NCBI RefSeq assembly: GCF_002104995.1
Contig: NW_024468262.1
Span: 248,001 to 312,000, forward strand
Length of the DNA: 64,000 bases
Origin: Linderina pennispora
Taxonomy: Eukaryota; Kickxellomycota; Kickxellomycetes; Kickxellales; Kickxellaceae
Direction: 5' to 3'
Shown here piece by piece: positions 10,755 to 21,226 of the stretch. Under the pieces are notes generated by a model. That model was given only the letters and a program-made list of their open reading frames with translations. It did no database searches and had not been told where the DNA came from. The first letter of the stretch is position 1. Each line of letters opens with the position of its first letter. The position numbers and the translations under genes were made by a program.

Positions 10755-12404
10755 ATGGCGACTGGGGGTAACAGCAACAGCACAGAGTCCGAATCGGATA
10801 GCCCAATCGCGTCGGCGCAGGTCAAGCTGGAGGATCCGGCACCGGCGAGCAATGGGGCAGCCGAGGATGCGGCGGCAGCAACAGACCGAAGCCAGGTGCT
10901 AGACGAATCCGACGACCCGTTCGCATACGACTCGGATTTAGAGACACTCAGCAGCGTGTCGTCCCATTCATCGATATCCAGCTCTGGCAGCTCGATTCTC
11001 GACCAAGACATTGGACCTCAACGCGGCTGCCGAAGAAGACGCGCAGCAGCTGGACAACCAGCCCAGCGCAGACAGCGACGCGGAGATGGACGAGTCGGAG
11101 GCAGTGTCTGGGGAGAACCACCTGGACGGATCCGACCAGGAGGAAGAGGACGACGACGAGGTGCCGGCAGTTATCGTTCCAACGGCACGGCGGCCACCCC
11201 ACGTGAGCATCATGACTGCGTCTCGGCAGCGCAGTGCAATTTCGGCCCTCTCGAGTCCGCCACGGAAGCCAAACGGGCGGCGGCTGACAATCACATCGGG
11301 CGACGACAGCCTGGCCAGCGAGGTCAGTGACGGAGATGACGAAGACGACGAGGATGATGATGACGATGACGAAAGTGACCATGAGGACAGCCCTGCAAAG
11401 GATCTGCTTGCAGACAGCGGTATGGACGAAGCCCTGGCTGCGGACGGCTGCCGACGGATGCATCGCCTCTGAGCAACGCGGTCAAGGCCCTGGTAAACGG
11501 GGCGTCAGCCGATAGCATGGATGTCGAGTCTGATGATCGAGCCGGCTCTTGCATCGACGCTTCGCGAGAACAACACTGGCAGACCCCGAGATGCCGTCGG
11601 ATCGGCGACTCAGCCAGCAACGAGAGTCGGCGAGCTGAGGCGCTGCAGGAATTGACAAGCATCGAGATGGAGTTTGCCAAGCTGCGCGAGCGGCTGTACG
11701 CTGAGCGGCTGCGGCAGGTGCAGATCGAGGAGGATTATTTGGAAGCCGGCCAGCACGTCGAGTACGAGAAGCACGCCGGGGAGCTGGCGGCCACGTACAA
11801 CTCGCAGATCGAGAAGCTGGACTTTGCACACAAGGTGTGGCTCGAGCAGCGCCAGAACCTGCACGACCGGTGGGCGCACACACTCAACTACACGTTCCTT
11901 GTGCAGCGCCAGGAGCTGCGCAGCCGCCTGACGGAGCAGCACCAGAAGAAGCTGTGGCGCTTGCGCGATCTGCGCATGCAGGAGGACCGCCGCATTGTCG
12001 AGAAGACACAAAGGCAGAACATGGCTGCTCGCGCCATGGCCGGCTTGACTGCGGTCCAGATCCAGGCGCTCAACGCAAACCCGGCTCTGGCAGCCCAGCA
12101 CCAGCTCCAGCAGCTGCAGATCCTGGAGCAGCGCCAGCTGGAGCGGAGCCGTCGCGCGCTGGCCAACGTTGCCGCCCAGCGGTGCATGGTGCGCAAGCGC
12201 AAACAGCCACTGGCTGCCGCCGGAATTGACCCAGATGAAATGGACGCTGACTACGCAGCCATGAATCTGCCGGTCCTGCCGCGCGAGCAGAAGCGCTTGC
12301 GGCGGATCCTGTTTGTGCCTGCGCCGGTTGCAGAGACCACAGCTACGGGCAGGAAACGCAAGCCGCGCCAACCAAAGCAGCCGAGGAAGAAAAAGGACCG
12401 ATAG
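10755..12404 (+). CDS. Sds3-like histone deacetylase complex subunit (probable)
   Basis: About 548 aa. The N-terminal half is acidic and Ser-rich, with a run of Asp/Glu at about 11,330-11,385. The C-terminal half has a long charged coiled coil starting ALQELTSIEMEFAKLRERLY and continuing through EEDYLEAGQHVEYEKHAGEL. That pattern (EALxxLTxIExxFAxLRxxLY, then a long helix) matches the Sds3/Dep1/BRMS1 family, which scaffolds Rpd3L/Sin3 deacetylase complexes on chromatin. A basic tail (GRKRKPRQPKQPRKKK) ends at 12404. One shift is needed near 11,005 and a net two-base shift near 11,445-11,460 to join the acidic part to the coiled coil. Coding may run on past 12404 after another shift (see next entry). 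It could instead be another coiled-coil nuclear protein. Confidence 0.6.
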
Positions 12405-13125
12405 CACGGCGACTGGCGGGGCAAAGCGGGGGCACAGCAAGCAAGGCCAAAGCCCAAGCGGCTGAGATGGCACTGGACACCCGGGCATTCCCCAATGCAG
12501 CACCGACCACTGCAGCAGCCAGCGTATGTGCAAACTAATAACATGATGCTTCCGGCCATGCAGCGCCCCCAGCAGCAGCCGCTGCCGCAACACCAACACC
12601 AGCAGCAACACCAACACCAACACCAACCACAGCAGCAGCAGCATCCAGTGCGGCAATTCGGCACGTCTCTCTCCTGCCAACAAGACCCCGGGCATTACTG
12701 CGGCGGTGCGGCCAAAGCTACACCACTTTGCGCCTACCACCACGCTACCACCACGCATCAACCACGCGCCCACAACGGTCCCTCCGCCGCCTATAAACGC
12801 AGCTCCAGCGCGCAGACCTGCGGCTCCTGGCGGCTCATCTGCGGCTCCAGCCCGGAATTTGGCAGCGCCCCAACCAGCTGCCCCTTCTGCAGCTCCTGCA
12901 GCTCCTGCAGGACTGCCGCCGTCCTGACCCCTCATCCACGCACCCGCCCGGCGCGGCTCCCACCGGTGGCGACGAGATGGCGTCTGTGGACATCCATGTG
13001 CCATCTGGCAGTGGTGGCCCGCTTGGCCTGAAAGTCTGAAGCCAGTGATTTCGTCGGAACTCGGCGCCCTATCCTGCCAAACCACGTTAGAGCTCTGCCT
13101 GGTCATAAAAATAAAATGTCTTGGC
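12405..13125 (+). other. Low-complexity Q/H- and P/A-rich stretch, possible coding extension
   Basis: Directly after the stop at 12404 the sequence keeps coding-like bias: a Gln/His run from CAC/CAA/CAG codons at about 12,565-12,650 and a Pro/Ala-rich run at about 12,760-12,925. These lie in different frames, so either the Sds3-like protein has a long disordered tail broken by indels or this is a repeat-rich 3' UTR. An AATAAA-like signal lies at 13,109-13,114 (AAAATAAAATG). Confidence 0.4.
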
Positions 13126-13234
13126 AATGCTGGGGGAGAAAGAGGACAGGCGGCTCAGGTCATCCGACGCGGCGTGATTTACTGGCGGCAAAATCCCAGC
13201 AGTGACGTTTGGACATACACCGTCGCGGCACAGG

Positions 13235-13240
13235 TATAAA
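13235..13240 (+). promoter_or_regulatory. TATA box of the first Tyr/Asn/Gln/Gly-repeat gene
   Basis: TATAAA in the context CAGGTATAAAGCAGG, about 120 bp before the ATG at 13362. A TGACGT motif (ATF/CREB-type half site) lies just upstream at 13203-13208. This suggests a strong, possibly stress-regulated promoter. Confidence 0.6.
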
Positions 13241-13361
13241 GCAGGCGGGTGGGGCGGGCATGCGGCATCCACGTCTATTGACTCGCATATCCCGTTTGAA
13301 GCTTTCTCTTCTCCTGCCTTTTCCATACTCTTGTTTTAAATCTACATTTGTGCCAGAGAAC

Positions 13362-14050
13362 ATGTCCAACTACAACTACAATAACAACCAGGGCTACGGT
13401 CAGAACCAGGGCTACGACCAAAGCTACAACCAGGGCTACAGCCAGAACCAGGGCTACAACCAGGGCTACGACAACAACCAGAGCCAAGGCTATGGCCAGA
13501 ACCAGGGCTACGACCAGGGGTACAACCAGGGTGAGGCCGGCGGCTACGACCAGGGCCACAGCCAGGGCCACCGCAACGACGAGTACCACGGCGAGGGCGG
13601 CGCCGACGACGATGATGGCGAGGAGGGCGAGCGCGGCATCAAGGACTTCTTCTACAAGAAGCAGGAGCCCGGCTATGGCGGCTATGAGCCGGAGCCAGAG
13701 CTGAGCGTAAGTTACCCTATTTCACTCAGTGCTGCATGAGCAGGGAGGGGATATGCAGATTCGCAGGATTCTCGTTTTTTCACACCAGCACTATATTCTA
13801 AACGGCTCTATTTTTGTAGATGGGCAAGGTTCTGCTTGCTGGCGCTGCGGTTGCTGCTGCTGGCTTTGCTGCCAAGAAGCACTTTGACAAGAAGAAGCGC
13901 GAGGAGAAGCTCGAGCAGCAGGAGGAGATTGGCCAGGGCTCGTACAACTACCAGTACGGCGGTGCCCAGCCTCCCCAGGGCGGCTACGGCGCGACTCCCA
14001 CGCCCGGCGGCAAGCCCCATGGCAACCCGAACGACCCGTACTCCTACTAA
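13362..14050 (+). CDS. Tyr/Asn/Gln/Gly-repeat protein with C-terminal Ala/Gly helix, copy 1
   Basis: A two-exon gene: exon 1 at 13362-13706, intron 13707-13819 (donor GTAAGT, acceptor TAG), exon 2 at 13820-14050; 191 aa. Residues 1 to about 65 are a prion-like repeat of NQGY units (YGQNQGYDQ, YNQGYSQNQ). Next come an acidic patch (ADDDDGEEGE), a short RGIKDFFYKK block, a Pro/Glu linker, an Ala/Gly helix (VLLAGAAVAAAGFAAKK) with GxxxA/G spacing, a highly charged helix (FDKKKREEKLEQQEE) and a Gly/Tyr/Pro tail. The phase-0 intron falls exactly before the helix module. I do not know the family or function. The design suggests a phase-separating or membrane-associating stress protein. A paralogue lies 680 bp downstream. 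Confidence 0.85.
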
Positions 14051-14249
14051 TCACGGCACCAGCTTGCTGCTGCTGCTTAGCCTTTGGTGATTTCCCTCAA
14101 TTGATTTCTTTCTCCTCAACTGTGTGAGTCCCTGTGCCTATTTTTAGCTCGCCAAAGCGGGTCTTTTCCTGCTTTTTGGCACTATTTCCCATATGCCAAG
14201 TGCGCAGACTCGGGGATATCGCCTGTGATTGGCTGCGGGTACCTGCTTC

Positions 14250-14276
14250 TATAAATAGGCCAATTTTGGACGTCAT
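14250..14276 (+). promoter_or_regulatory. Second core-promoter-like block between the tandem copies
   Basis: TATAAATA at 14250-14257 is followed by GACGTCAT (CRE-like) at 14269-14276, and an inverted CCAAT (ATTGG) lies near 14228. No gene starts directly after it; the next ATG of a credible gene is at 14730, which has its own nearer TATA box. It may be an alternative promoter or a relic. Confidence 0.4.
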
Positions 14277-14512
14277 CCCGTGTTTTTTCGCGCCAGCGTG
14301 CTGCGTCTGCAAGCGCCAGCGAATCCCGCAGGCAATGTGCCTGGACAAGGGGCTGTGTGGGATTGGCCCGCACTCTTTCTGCAGCCTCTGCATGCTGGCT
14401 GGCAAACCGTCTCTCAGTCAACAAAAACGGAACAGAAAATGGCAAACAAGGGTGTACAGGACCACGCTTTTAGGCGCAAGAGTGAGAGCATCGTGCCGCA
14501 CAGGAAGCTGGG

Positions 14513-14519
14513 TATAAAA
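14513..14519 (+). promoter_or_regulatory. TATA box of repeat-protein copy 2
   Basis: TATAAAA in the context GGGTATAAAAGCC, about 95 bp before the donor of a likely 5'-UTR intron (GTAAGT at 14609, acceptor TTAG ending 14724, branch-like ACTAAT near 14694). The ATG follows 6 nt after the acceptor. Confidence 0.6.
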
Positions 14520-14729
14520 GCCTTTGCCAACGGGCCACTTAGCAACGGCTATCTCAGTCTTCTCAACCAGCTTCTATCTCACATTTTCTTGTCTTTTTCC
14601 TCAAACCTGTAAGTATTGTGCGGCTTTATTCTTCGTTGGCCGTAGTAGACAACTGCACGAGTATGTGTCCCAGCATGCTATCACCCACACAGCGACTAAT
14701 GTGCATTCATCGCGTCACTATTAGAAACC

Positions 14730-15186
14730 ATGTCTGACTACAACAACCAGAACCAGGGCTACGGCAACCAGGGCTACAACAACCAGGGCTACGGCAACCA
14801 GGGCAACCAGGGCTACGGACAACCAGGGTCACCACAACCAGGGCCAGGGCCACCACAACCAGGGCCAACCAGGGCTACCGCCAGGACGAGGGCTACAACC
14901 AGGACGACAACGAGGACGGCCAGCGCGGATTCTTCGGCAACGTCGCTGAGAAGACTAACGACTTCTTCCACAAGGAGGACGAGACCTACGTCAAGGAACG
15001 GCGAGGTCCACCAGAAGATCGACAAGTCGAACGTCCTCCTGGCTGGTCTGGCCGTTGCCTGGCGCCGCCTACGCTGCCAAGAAGGGCTACGACAAGTACG
15101 AGGATAAGAAGAGGCAGGAGGAGCTCAACCAGGCCCAGTCCTCGTACGGCGCCAACCGCCCGCAGGAGTCGCACCGCTACGACTAA
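14730..15186 (+). CDS. Tyr/Asn/Gln/Gly-repeat protein with C-terminal Ala/Gly helix, copy 2
   Basis: A tandem paralogue of the gene at 13362, about 150 aa after correction. It has the same order: NQGY repeats (NNQNQGYGNQGYNNQGYG) with an added HHNQGQG stretch, an acidic DDNEDGQ patch, RGFFGNVAEKTNDFFHKE, the helix module (SNVLLAGLAVA, GAAYAAKKGYDKYEDKKRQ) and a polar tail ending SHRYD. The frame needs four one-base corrections, near 14819, 14870, 14997 and 15060; each restores alignment with copy 1. It is probably spliced in the 5' UTR (14609-14724). Function unknown. Copy 1 has no such breaks, so copy 2 could be a decaying duplicate, but the same error type affects essential genes in this window. 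Confidence 0.7.
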
Positions 15187-15976
15187 TTTTCTCTCTCCCC
15201 CACGGCATCTTTCTTTTTAGTTTTCCAAAGGGGAATTTTGTTATAACACCGCGTTCTTCAAATACCAGCATGGCACCACATGATGCCCAGCCATCTGCAT
15301 ACCTTTGTTGTCACCTGCATGGAGCCGTCGCAAGTGCTGTCGTCTTGAGAATAAGTGCAGAGGGGATTGTGTCCTGACCCGAGCCATGCAGCCGCGCACA
15401 GGCTGGCCTGTGATTCGCTGATCGTGTACTGTTTGGATCCGAACAAGCCTCCAAACAGGAACCCTAAAAAAGGGCTGAGTGCGCTTGCTCAAGTTACGCA
15501 GCAGGTCGCCAGCACGTATGGCGAAGGCCTGGCGCTCCATATATAGCAGAACCAGATTCGCATGAGTGCGACATTGGGCACAGCATCATTTGCCAAGGGA
15601 ACGCCCGATCATGAGTGGCCGGCAAATCAGCCCTCCTTTGACTCGCGCCCACACCGTTGACGTAGCATTAGCCCCTACGGACATCCGTGGCACGGGTTGC
15701 CTGGGCTTGGCATTGCCATCACACTCACGGTTGCACATGTTGTTCTGTCAACACGAGTTGCGGGAAACAGCCCCCTTGCAGAAGGCAAATCTCATGGCAC
15801 AGCGGACCAGGAACAAAGCTCGAATTGTTTCCTTCTTGCCTCTCCTTGTGTACTTTTCAATCTTTGATTGTTTTAGTTGTAAGTTGTCGCCTTTTATTAC
15901 GCCGGGACAGTTGCTCTCGTTTTCAAGGTACTGTGACTAACATAAACGTGTCTAGTCTCTTCTACTTAGGCGGCCC
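15187..15976. other. Intergenic region before the zinc-ribbon gene
   Basis: No convincing gene. A TATATA motif lies near 15538-15544. A possible small 5'-UTR intron just before the next gene is suggested by GGTACTGTGACTAAC at about 15,927-15,941 (donor and branch-like) and a CTTAG acceptor ending near 15,969. Confidence 0.45.
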
Positions 15977-16231
15977 ATGTGCGACTTTATCCCCATTTTT
16001 ATTCTGTTTGGAACCCGCAGCAGCGTGCGCTCGCTTGGCCCGCAAGAGTTCGCATGCCCCCGCTGCCACAATGCTGCCGTCGAGACGATCAGTAGGCGGA
16101 ATTGGCTGACTGTTTTCTTCGTCCCTGTGTGTCCGACCGGCAGCCGTAAAACACTATATCACTGTGCCATTTGCTCCTGGGAGGGACTCCCGATGGCAGA
16201 TCCACAGCAGAAACAGGATGGCTACAAATAG
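15977..16231 (+). CDS. Small zinc-ribbon protein, copy 1
   Basis: An 84-aa protein with two CxxC knuckles (ACPRC and CAIC) flanking a hydrophobic core (RRNWLTVFFVPVCPTGSRK), the pattern of the fungal zinc-ribbon-15 type small proteins. The N-terminus MCDFIPIFILFG is strongly hydrophobic. The function of this family is unknown to me. It is about 80% identical over its first 74 residues to the protein encoded on the other strand at 45368-45812, so the two are recent paralogues. This copy ends soon after the second knuckle (WEGLPMADPQQKQDGYK) and lacks the long tail of the other copy. Confidence 0.8.
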   Translation: MCDFIPIFILFGTRSSVRSLGPQEFACPRCHNAAVETISRRNWLTVFFVPVCPTGSRKTLYHCAICSWEGLPMADPQQKQDGYK

Positions 16232-16719
16232 CCATCCGCTGGCTCTGCTGTGAACTCTTGTCGAGTGAGAGAGAAGCCCTCATTAAGTTTGTGGCCTAAA
16301 AGGAACCAGCCAGCTACTGTAGCAATGCCCACTCTTTGTATAAATACAAGCGTGTTTCGAACTGAACAAACGTTTTACACAGCTTGTCCTCTGAAAATCC
16401 TCAGCTGGACCGCATCGTACAATGCCTTGCTTGTCGTTGGGTTTACATGGGCAACGACCTCATCTTGCATCCATACCCTGTGCATGCGCATAGGGGTACA
16501 ACATAGACTAAATGGATGATGACATCCATGAGTACTTGGGTTGCAAGCTGCGAATAGGGAGCATGGCAGGATTCCAGCATGCTGTATAACACAACACCGC
16601 GTAGGCTCCGACTAGCAGCTCCTGCCACCACTGCCTACCCTGGACACAACACAGATAGTTCAGCTATAATTGCAAATGGTTCATGCTTAGAGAGAACATA
16701 TTCTGAAGCTATTTCTGAG
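16232..16719. other. Intergenic spacer
   Basis: No gene recognised. A TATAAATA motif near 16,338 has no credible coding sequence after it. Confidence 0.5.
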
Positions 16720-18325
16720 TTAAAACATTCTCATACCCATGGCCATTGAGATGCTGTCATCCGGGACCACCTGGATCTCATCGCCATCCGGTCTTGACAA
16801 GCCTGCAAAACTAGTCACCATGTAGCGCCTTATAGTCAGCTTGAACAGCGACGGGATCCTTGAAACCATCCGACGAAGCATGCCACAGCTCTGCCTATCC
16901 ATAGCAGAAATAGATAGGAGTGCCAGGCTTTCGAGGGTCGTGCTGAGCTGGCCATCCTGCGAGTCTGCGAATACCTTGGCAGCAGATACGAATTCACTCT
17001 CAATTCTCAGCATGCGAAGCCTTGGCAGTTGTTGGAGCAGGCAGCACACACAGGCAAGCTCGACAGTCCCAACAATAAAGTGCAAACTTGAAAGGCTGCA
17101 CCACTCGGCAGTTTCAATCCGTGGGAAGCTGAGACCGCCCAGCACAAGTGTCGCAGTCCGTAGAGGGGAGCGGGTGCCAAATAGTCCGCGCACCGCATTT
17201 TCGACACTGATATCGTCACGCATGCCTGGCAAGCGACTAGCAACAAGGTCCAAGTGGAAATCATCGATGCCACTAACCACCAAGGGGTCAATCAGTGAAG
17301 CATCACGCGCAATCTCGGTTACTTTGACTGACTTCAGTGGCGAGTTTGCAATGTAGCCATAGAAACCAGCATGCTTTGCGAATAAGCGTGACGCTACCAA
17401 GCGCTTCAAGCTCGGGAATGCCATTTTCGGGCTGGGCTGCACAGGATGGAGCAGGAGCTGGGAAATCATACACGTATGAAACTATCAGCTTTTTCGAGGT
17501 TCGTGAATTGCGCGGTACCCAACCAAGGCGAAGCAAAAATGCACCAGGGGAAATTGGCACACATTACTTTGATGTCGAGTAGCTTCAGGTTCGCAGCAAG
17601 CGAAGGATGGAAACATGTGCTTGCTGGGAAAGCTTTACCGAGTATAGCCTAGCGCTTGGAGAGTTGTTGGGAGACGTGGGATCAAAAACGACTGCGTACT
17701 CAGGTCTAGCGTGGCACCCATCAATTTGTTGCACACTGCCATATTCAGTGTCTGCATTAGTCTGAAGAGCAAGCCGTCGGGGCTGCTGACTATGATGTCA
17801 ATTTCTGTCAGACTAGGAAGGTGGTCGATCAAGTAGCAGGCATTTCTGTTCACTACTGGTGCAATGTTGCTGGCGAGATACGTGTTGGCGCTAATTGGAG
17901 AGGCCGTACAGCGGAATGTCTTGACATTGCACCATGACCCACGGTCAAACCCGATGTGCTGCAGAATAGTCACCGGACAAAAGACTAACGCAATCGATAA
18001 CACCAAGCAGGCGTACTTCCTTGGCAAAAGACATCCATGCCTGCTGCAACGATAGCTGGAATATTGGACCGCCATATCCTCAGGCGGGAGTTTACACCGA
18101 CCAATTATTGAGCCGGGGTACTCAGCATCAATAATGACGGTTCCATAGAGGATTGGCATCAGCGACTTCCTTCCATGCCTTGCATACTGTAGCTAATTCG
18201 GCTGCTATGCGGTATCCGCCGAGGCCAGCGTCCTGGCCCTGCTTCTCATATAAGACCAGAGACAAAGCGCGATATAGGATAGAGCCACGGACTAAACTGT
18301 TCAGGCTTAATGGGACGTATTCCAT
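16720..18325 (-). CDS. F-box/LRR-like protein of the lineage-specific type, copy 1
   Basis: About 530 aa after correction. The N-terminus from the ATG at 18325 (MEYVPLSLNSLVRGSILYRA, then AAELATVCKAWKEVADANPL) has the shape of an F-box-like helix set, with a conserved CKAW near the end. Irregular leucine-rich segments follow (LPSLTEIDIIVSS, SILRLLR, LKLLDIKVMC, LPRLRMLRIESEF). At least four frame changes (near 18,150, 17,600, 17,480 and 17,440) break it, yet each segment continues the same repeat style. Such proteins usually act as substrate adaptors for SCF ubiquitin ligases, but substrates cannot be inferred. It resembles the intact gene at 36494 in layout only. It may be a pseudogene or an error-laden intact gene. 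Confidence 0.55.
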
Positions 18326-18780
18326 AGTGATAAAAAACAGAGGATTGGATACGAGAGACGAGCAAGGTATCGCTGACGCCGGCAAACGTTTCGTGCAGGT
18401 TTTATATGTGGCAAATAATGAAGGCTATGATACGTATCATACCATCTTTGATACAGGCCAGCCATCAAAGACTGCTGTTTTACTCTGTTAGTGCGTAATT
18501 GAGTTCAGCAATCACACATTGTTGCGACTTGGTGCAGAGAGGCATTTGCCAGGTGTTTTTTGCATACCCAAAACTGACTACAGGACAGAGGAGCTGAGAT
18601 TTTGTAGTACATATAGTGCTGGCAGTTGTTCGGCTGTAGTATCTTATATTTGGAAGAAATGTATGACTATTTGAGAAAAAGAACTGATAGTGGATAGCTG
18701 AGCTGGTTGGTGAGCTATGTAGAATCTCACCCGTAGCCAGCTGATCATTCTCTAAACTTCTTTTGCAAGTACACGGCGAC

Positions 18781-19384
18781 ATGGCTTCCAGTAGTTCCAC
18801 CCTCATCCGACAAGTTGCTCAAAAATATCCTGGTACAGACTCGGAATCCTGTCCAGGCTCTCTCGAACGCTTTTTATTACTTTCAGGCTCTAAGATTAAT
18901 GAAACGGAAGTGTGCTAGCGGTGTTATGCTGGCCAGACAGAACCACAGTATGTGGCTATACAAAGTGGTCGAGTACTTCTTCGAGATGATAGTACCCTCA
19001 TCCTGTCAAGACGAATTCACATGTGTTTAGGATAGCAGGCCAACCTGACATAAGCAGTGGCCACACGGTCAGAGTATTTGCTTTTCTTGTGATAGATAAT
19101 CGGCCGTTTCTACCAGAACTCTCACTGTTAGCATCCATACCATAGGTTGCAGCAGGCACAGCCAAAGGAACTGTGGACTTGAACAGATGAACCGTATATA
19201 TCACCCACTATGTAAAGCATTAAGGCGACCCAATTCACGACTGGCTTTTCCGTGGTCCGAGTTGGTTCACATGGACGAGAGCTGGCTGACTCACATCTAC
19301 AAGGTCAGGGACCTTGACAGCCTGGACCACCTGTCGGTCAACCTAGAGCGACCAGACCCCGCGGTCCAAACACAACAGACATAG
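18781..19384 (+). CDS. Unknown protein, frame-disrupted
   Basis: I do not recognise this gene. From the ATG at 18781 (MASSSSTLIRQVAQKYPG) a coding-like protein of about 199 aa can be followed across about four one-base shifts, near 18,918, 19,027, 19,144 and 19,179. Segments include NHSMWLYKVVEYFFEMIVPS, SSGHTVRVFAFLVIDNRP and a final SRLAFPWSELVHMDESWL leading to the stop at 19382. The segments have globular rather than random composition, which is why I join them. It sits divergently from the F-box-like gene and tail-to-tail with catalase. The model is tentative. Confidence 0.4.
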
Positions 19385-19584
19385 CCAAGTAAACATATAG
19401 GCAGTGCCAGCATCACGCTCCAGTCTTTCTCTTTCCTCACTTCGAATATAGAACTTGTGTTACAGTATTGATGATATGTGACAATGACGGCACTACATAG
19501 GCAATAACCGCAAGAAGAGTTCCCTACACGCAGATGCTCATTGCAGTGAAATCATGTTTGAATTAGAGGGAATGACAAGGAAAT

Positions 19585-21076
19585 TTAGATCTTGGAGCCA
19601 GCAGCCTTCAGGGCAGCCTCGACACGGCGACCGTAGTCCTTATCGGCACGGTAGAAGTGCTTAAGCTGGCGCTTCTGGATGAAGACAGGGACAGTCGACA
19701 GGCTACCGGCGATGACCTTGGCCAGGCGGTCCTTCTGCTCGGCAGTGAACAGGTTGTAGAGGTCCTTGACCTGGGCGAAGTCGTCATCGGTGACCTCGTA
19801 GGTGTGGCGACCAACCTCGCCCTGCATGACAAAGTTCTTGGCGTAGGTCTGGGCGGGCAGGTTGTTCTGCGAGGGCCCGCCGAACGAGTTGGGCTCGTAG
19901 TTGGGGGTGGAGCCGCCGTTGCCGTTGATGGCCATGGCACCGTCGCGCTGGTGGTTGTTGACACCGCTGATCGGGCGGTTGATTGGGATCTGCAGGTAGT
20001 TGGCACCCAGGCGGTGGCGGTGGGTGTCGGCATAGCTGAACAGGCGACCCTGCAGCATGCGGTCGGGCGAGGGGGCGATGCCCGGGACCATGTGCGAGGG
20101 GCAGAAGGCAGCCTGCTCGACCTCGGCAAAGTAGTTCTCGGGGTTGCGGTTCAGCACCATGCGGCCGACCTCCTGCAGCGGGAACTCCTTCTGGCTGAGG
20201 ACCTTGGTGACATCGAAGGGGTTGAAACGGTACTTGAGGGCCTGCTCGGGCTCGATGACCTGGATGTAGACCTTCCAGGCGGGGTGCTCGCCGCGCTCAA
20301 TGGCCTCGAACAGATCCTGAGTGGAGTAGTTCGGGTTGGTACCGGCCAGGCGGGCAGCATCCTCGGGCAGGATGTTCTTGATGCCCTGCTCGGTGCGGAA
20401 GTGCCACTTGACGTACTTGTACGAGCCGTCCTTGGCAACCAGCTTCAGGGTGTGGCTCGAGTAGCCGTGCATGTGGCGGAAGCCGTCGGGGATACCGCGG
20501 TCGGACATCAGGATGGTAACCTGGTGCAGCGACTCGGGCACCAGCGACCAGAAGTCCCACATCATAGTGGCATCCGGCAGGTGGGTCTGCGGGTGGCGCT
20601 TCTGGGTGTGGATGAAGTCGGGGAACTTGATCGGGTCGCGGATGAAGAAGATCGGGGTGTTGTTGCCGACCATGTCCCAGTTGCCCTCCTCGGTGTAGAA
20701 CTTGACAGCAAAGCCGCGGGGATCGCGCGCAGTGTCGGCCGAGCCGAGCTCACCACCGACAGTCGAGAAGCGGGTGAAGACATGGCGTGCGCTTGCCGAC
20801 CTTGTTCAGGAACTTGGCGCAGGTCAGGTGCGAGATGTCCTTGGTCACCTCAAAGTAGCCGTGGGCACCGGCACCCTTGGCATGCACAACGCGCTCGGGG
20901 ATGCGCTCGCGGTCAAAGTGCGCAAGCTTGTCGAGGAGGTGGAAGTCCTGGAGCAGGACGGGGCCCAGCTCGCCGGCGGTCTGCGAGGTCTGGTTGTTAT
21001 CGACAGGGTTGCCGTTGCCCGTGGTCAGGACGCCGCGGGAAGCGACGGCGGGAGCGTCAGTAGGGTGCTGCGACAT
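19585..21076 (-). CDS. Haem catalase with C-terminal SKI (peroxisomal)
   Basis: About 496 aa, a clade-3-sized monofunctional catalase that converts hydrogen peroxide to water and oxygen. The distal His region ([16 protein letters not shown]), the [17 protein letters not shown] block and the proximal haem ligand motif [14 protein letters not shown] (Tyr is the ligand) are present. The C-terminus [10 protein letters not shown] ends in SKI, a PTS1-like tripeptide, so peroxisomal import is likely. The ATG is at 21076 ([13 protein letters not shown]). One extra base near 20,785-20,790 (between KRTP and [11 protein letters not shown]) breaks the frame; removing it makes the length divisible by three. 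A TATAAAAG lies upstream at 21227-21234 on this strand. Confidence 0.94.
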
Positions 21077-21226
21077 AGCTATAAGAGTGCAAAAATCGAG
21101 AAGGAACGTGAAAATAGAGAGCAGAGATAAGAAGTGAGAAGTCGGAGGTCAAGCGATGAGATAAAATACAGAGGCCAACTGCGATTGTTTTTTCTCTCTT
21201 CGCTTTTTCGCCGTCACATGCCGGAG

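Noticed and set aside
12565-12650. Gln/His repeat as a stand-alone gene
   Set aside because: It has no start context or domain and lies directly after the Sds3-like gene; more likely a broken tail or 3' UTR repeat.
11610-13127. Long open frame (about 505 codons) on the minus strand opposite the Sds3-like gene
   Set aside because: It mirrors CAG/CTG-rich and GC3-rich codons of the plus-strand gene, is poly-Leu/Gln in character, and has no domain. It is an antisense shadow.
18781-19384. Programmed +1 frameshifting at stop codons (Euplotes-like), since several breaks here coincide with TAG/TGA
   Set aside because: In conserved genes of the window the extra base is usually not at a stop and has no shared context; the stop coincidence only reflects where the wrong frame ends.
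19657-21063. 468-codon plus-strand frame antisense to catalase
   Set aside because: Catalase motifs on the minus strand are unambiguous; the Val/Leu/Gly-rich antisense frame follows from GC-rich third positions.
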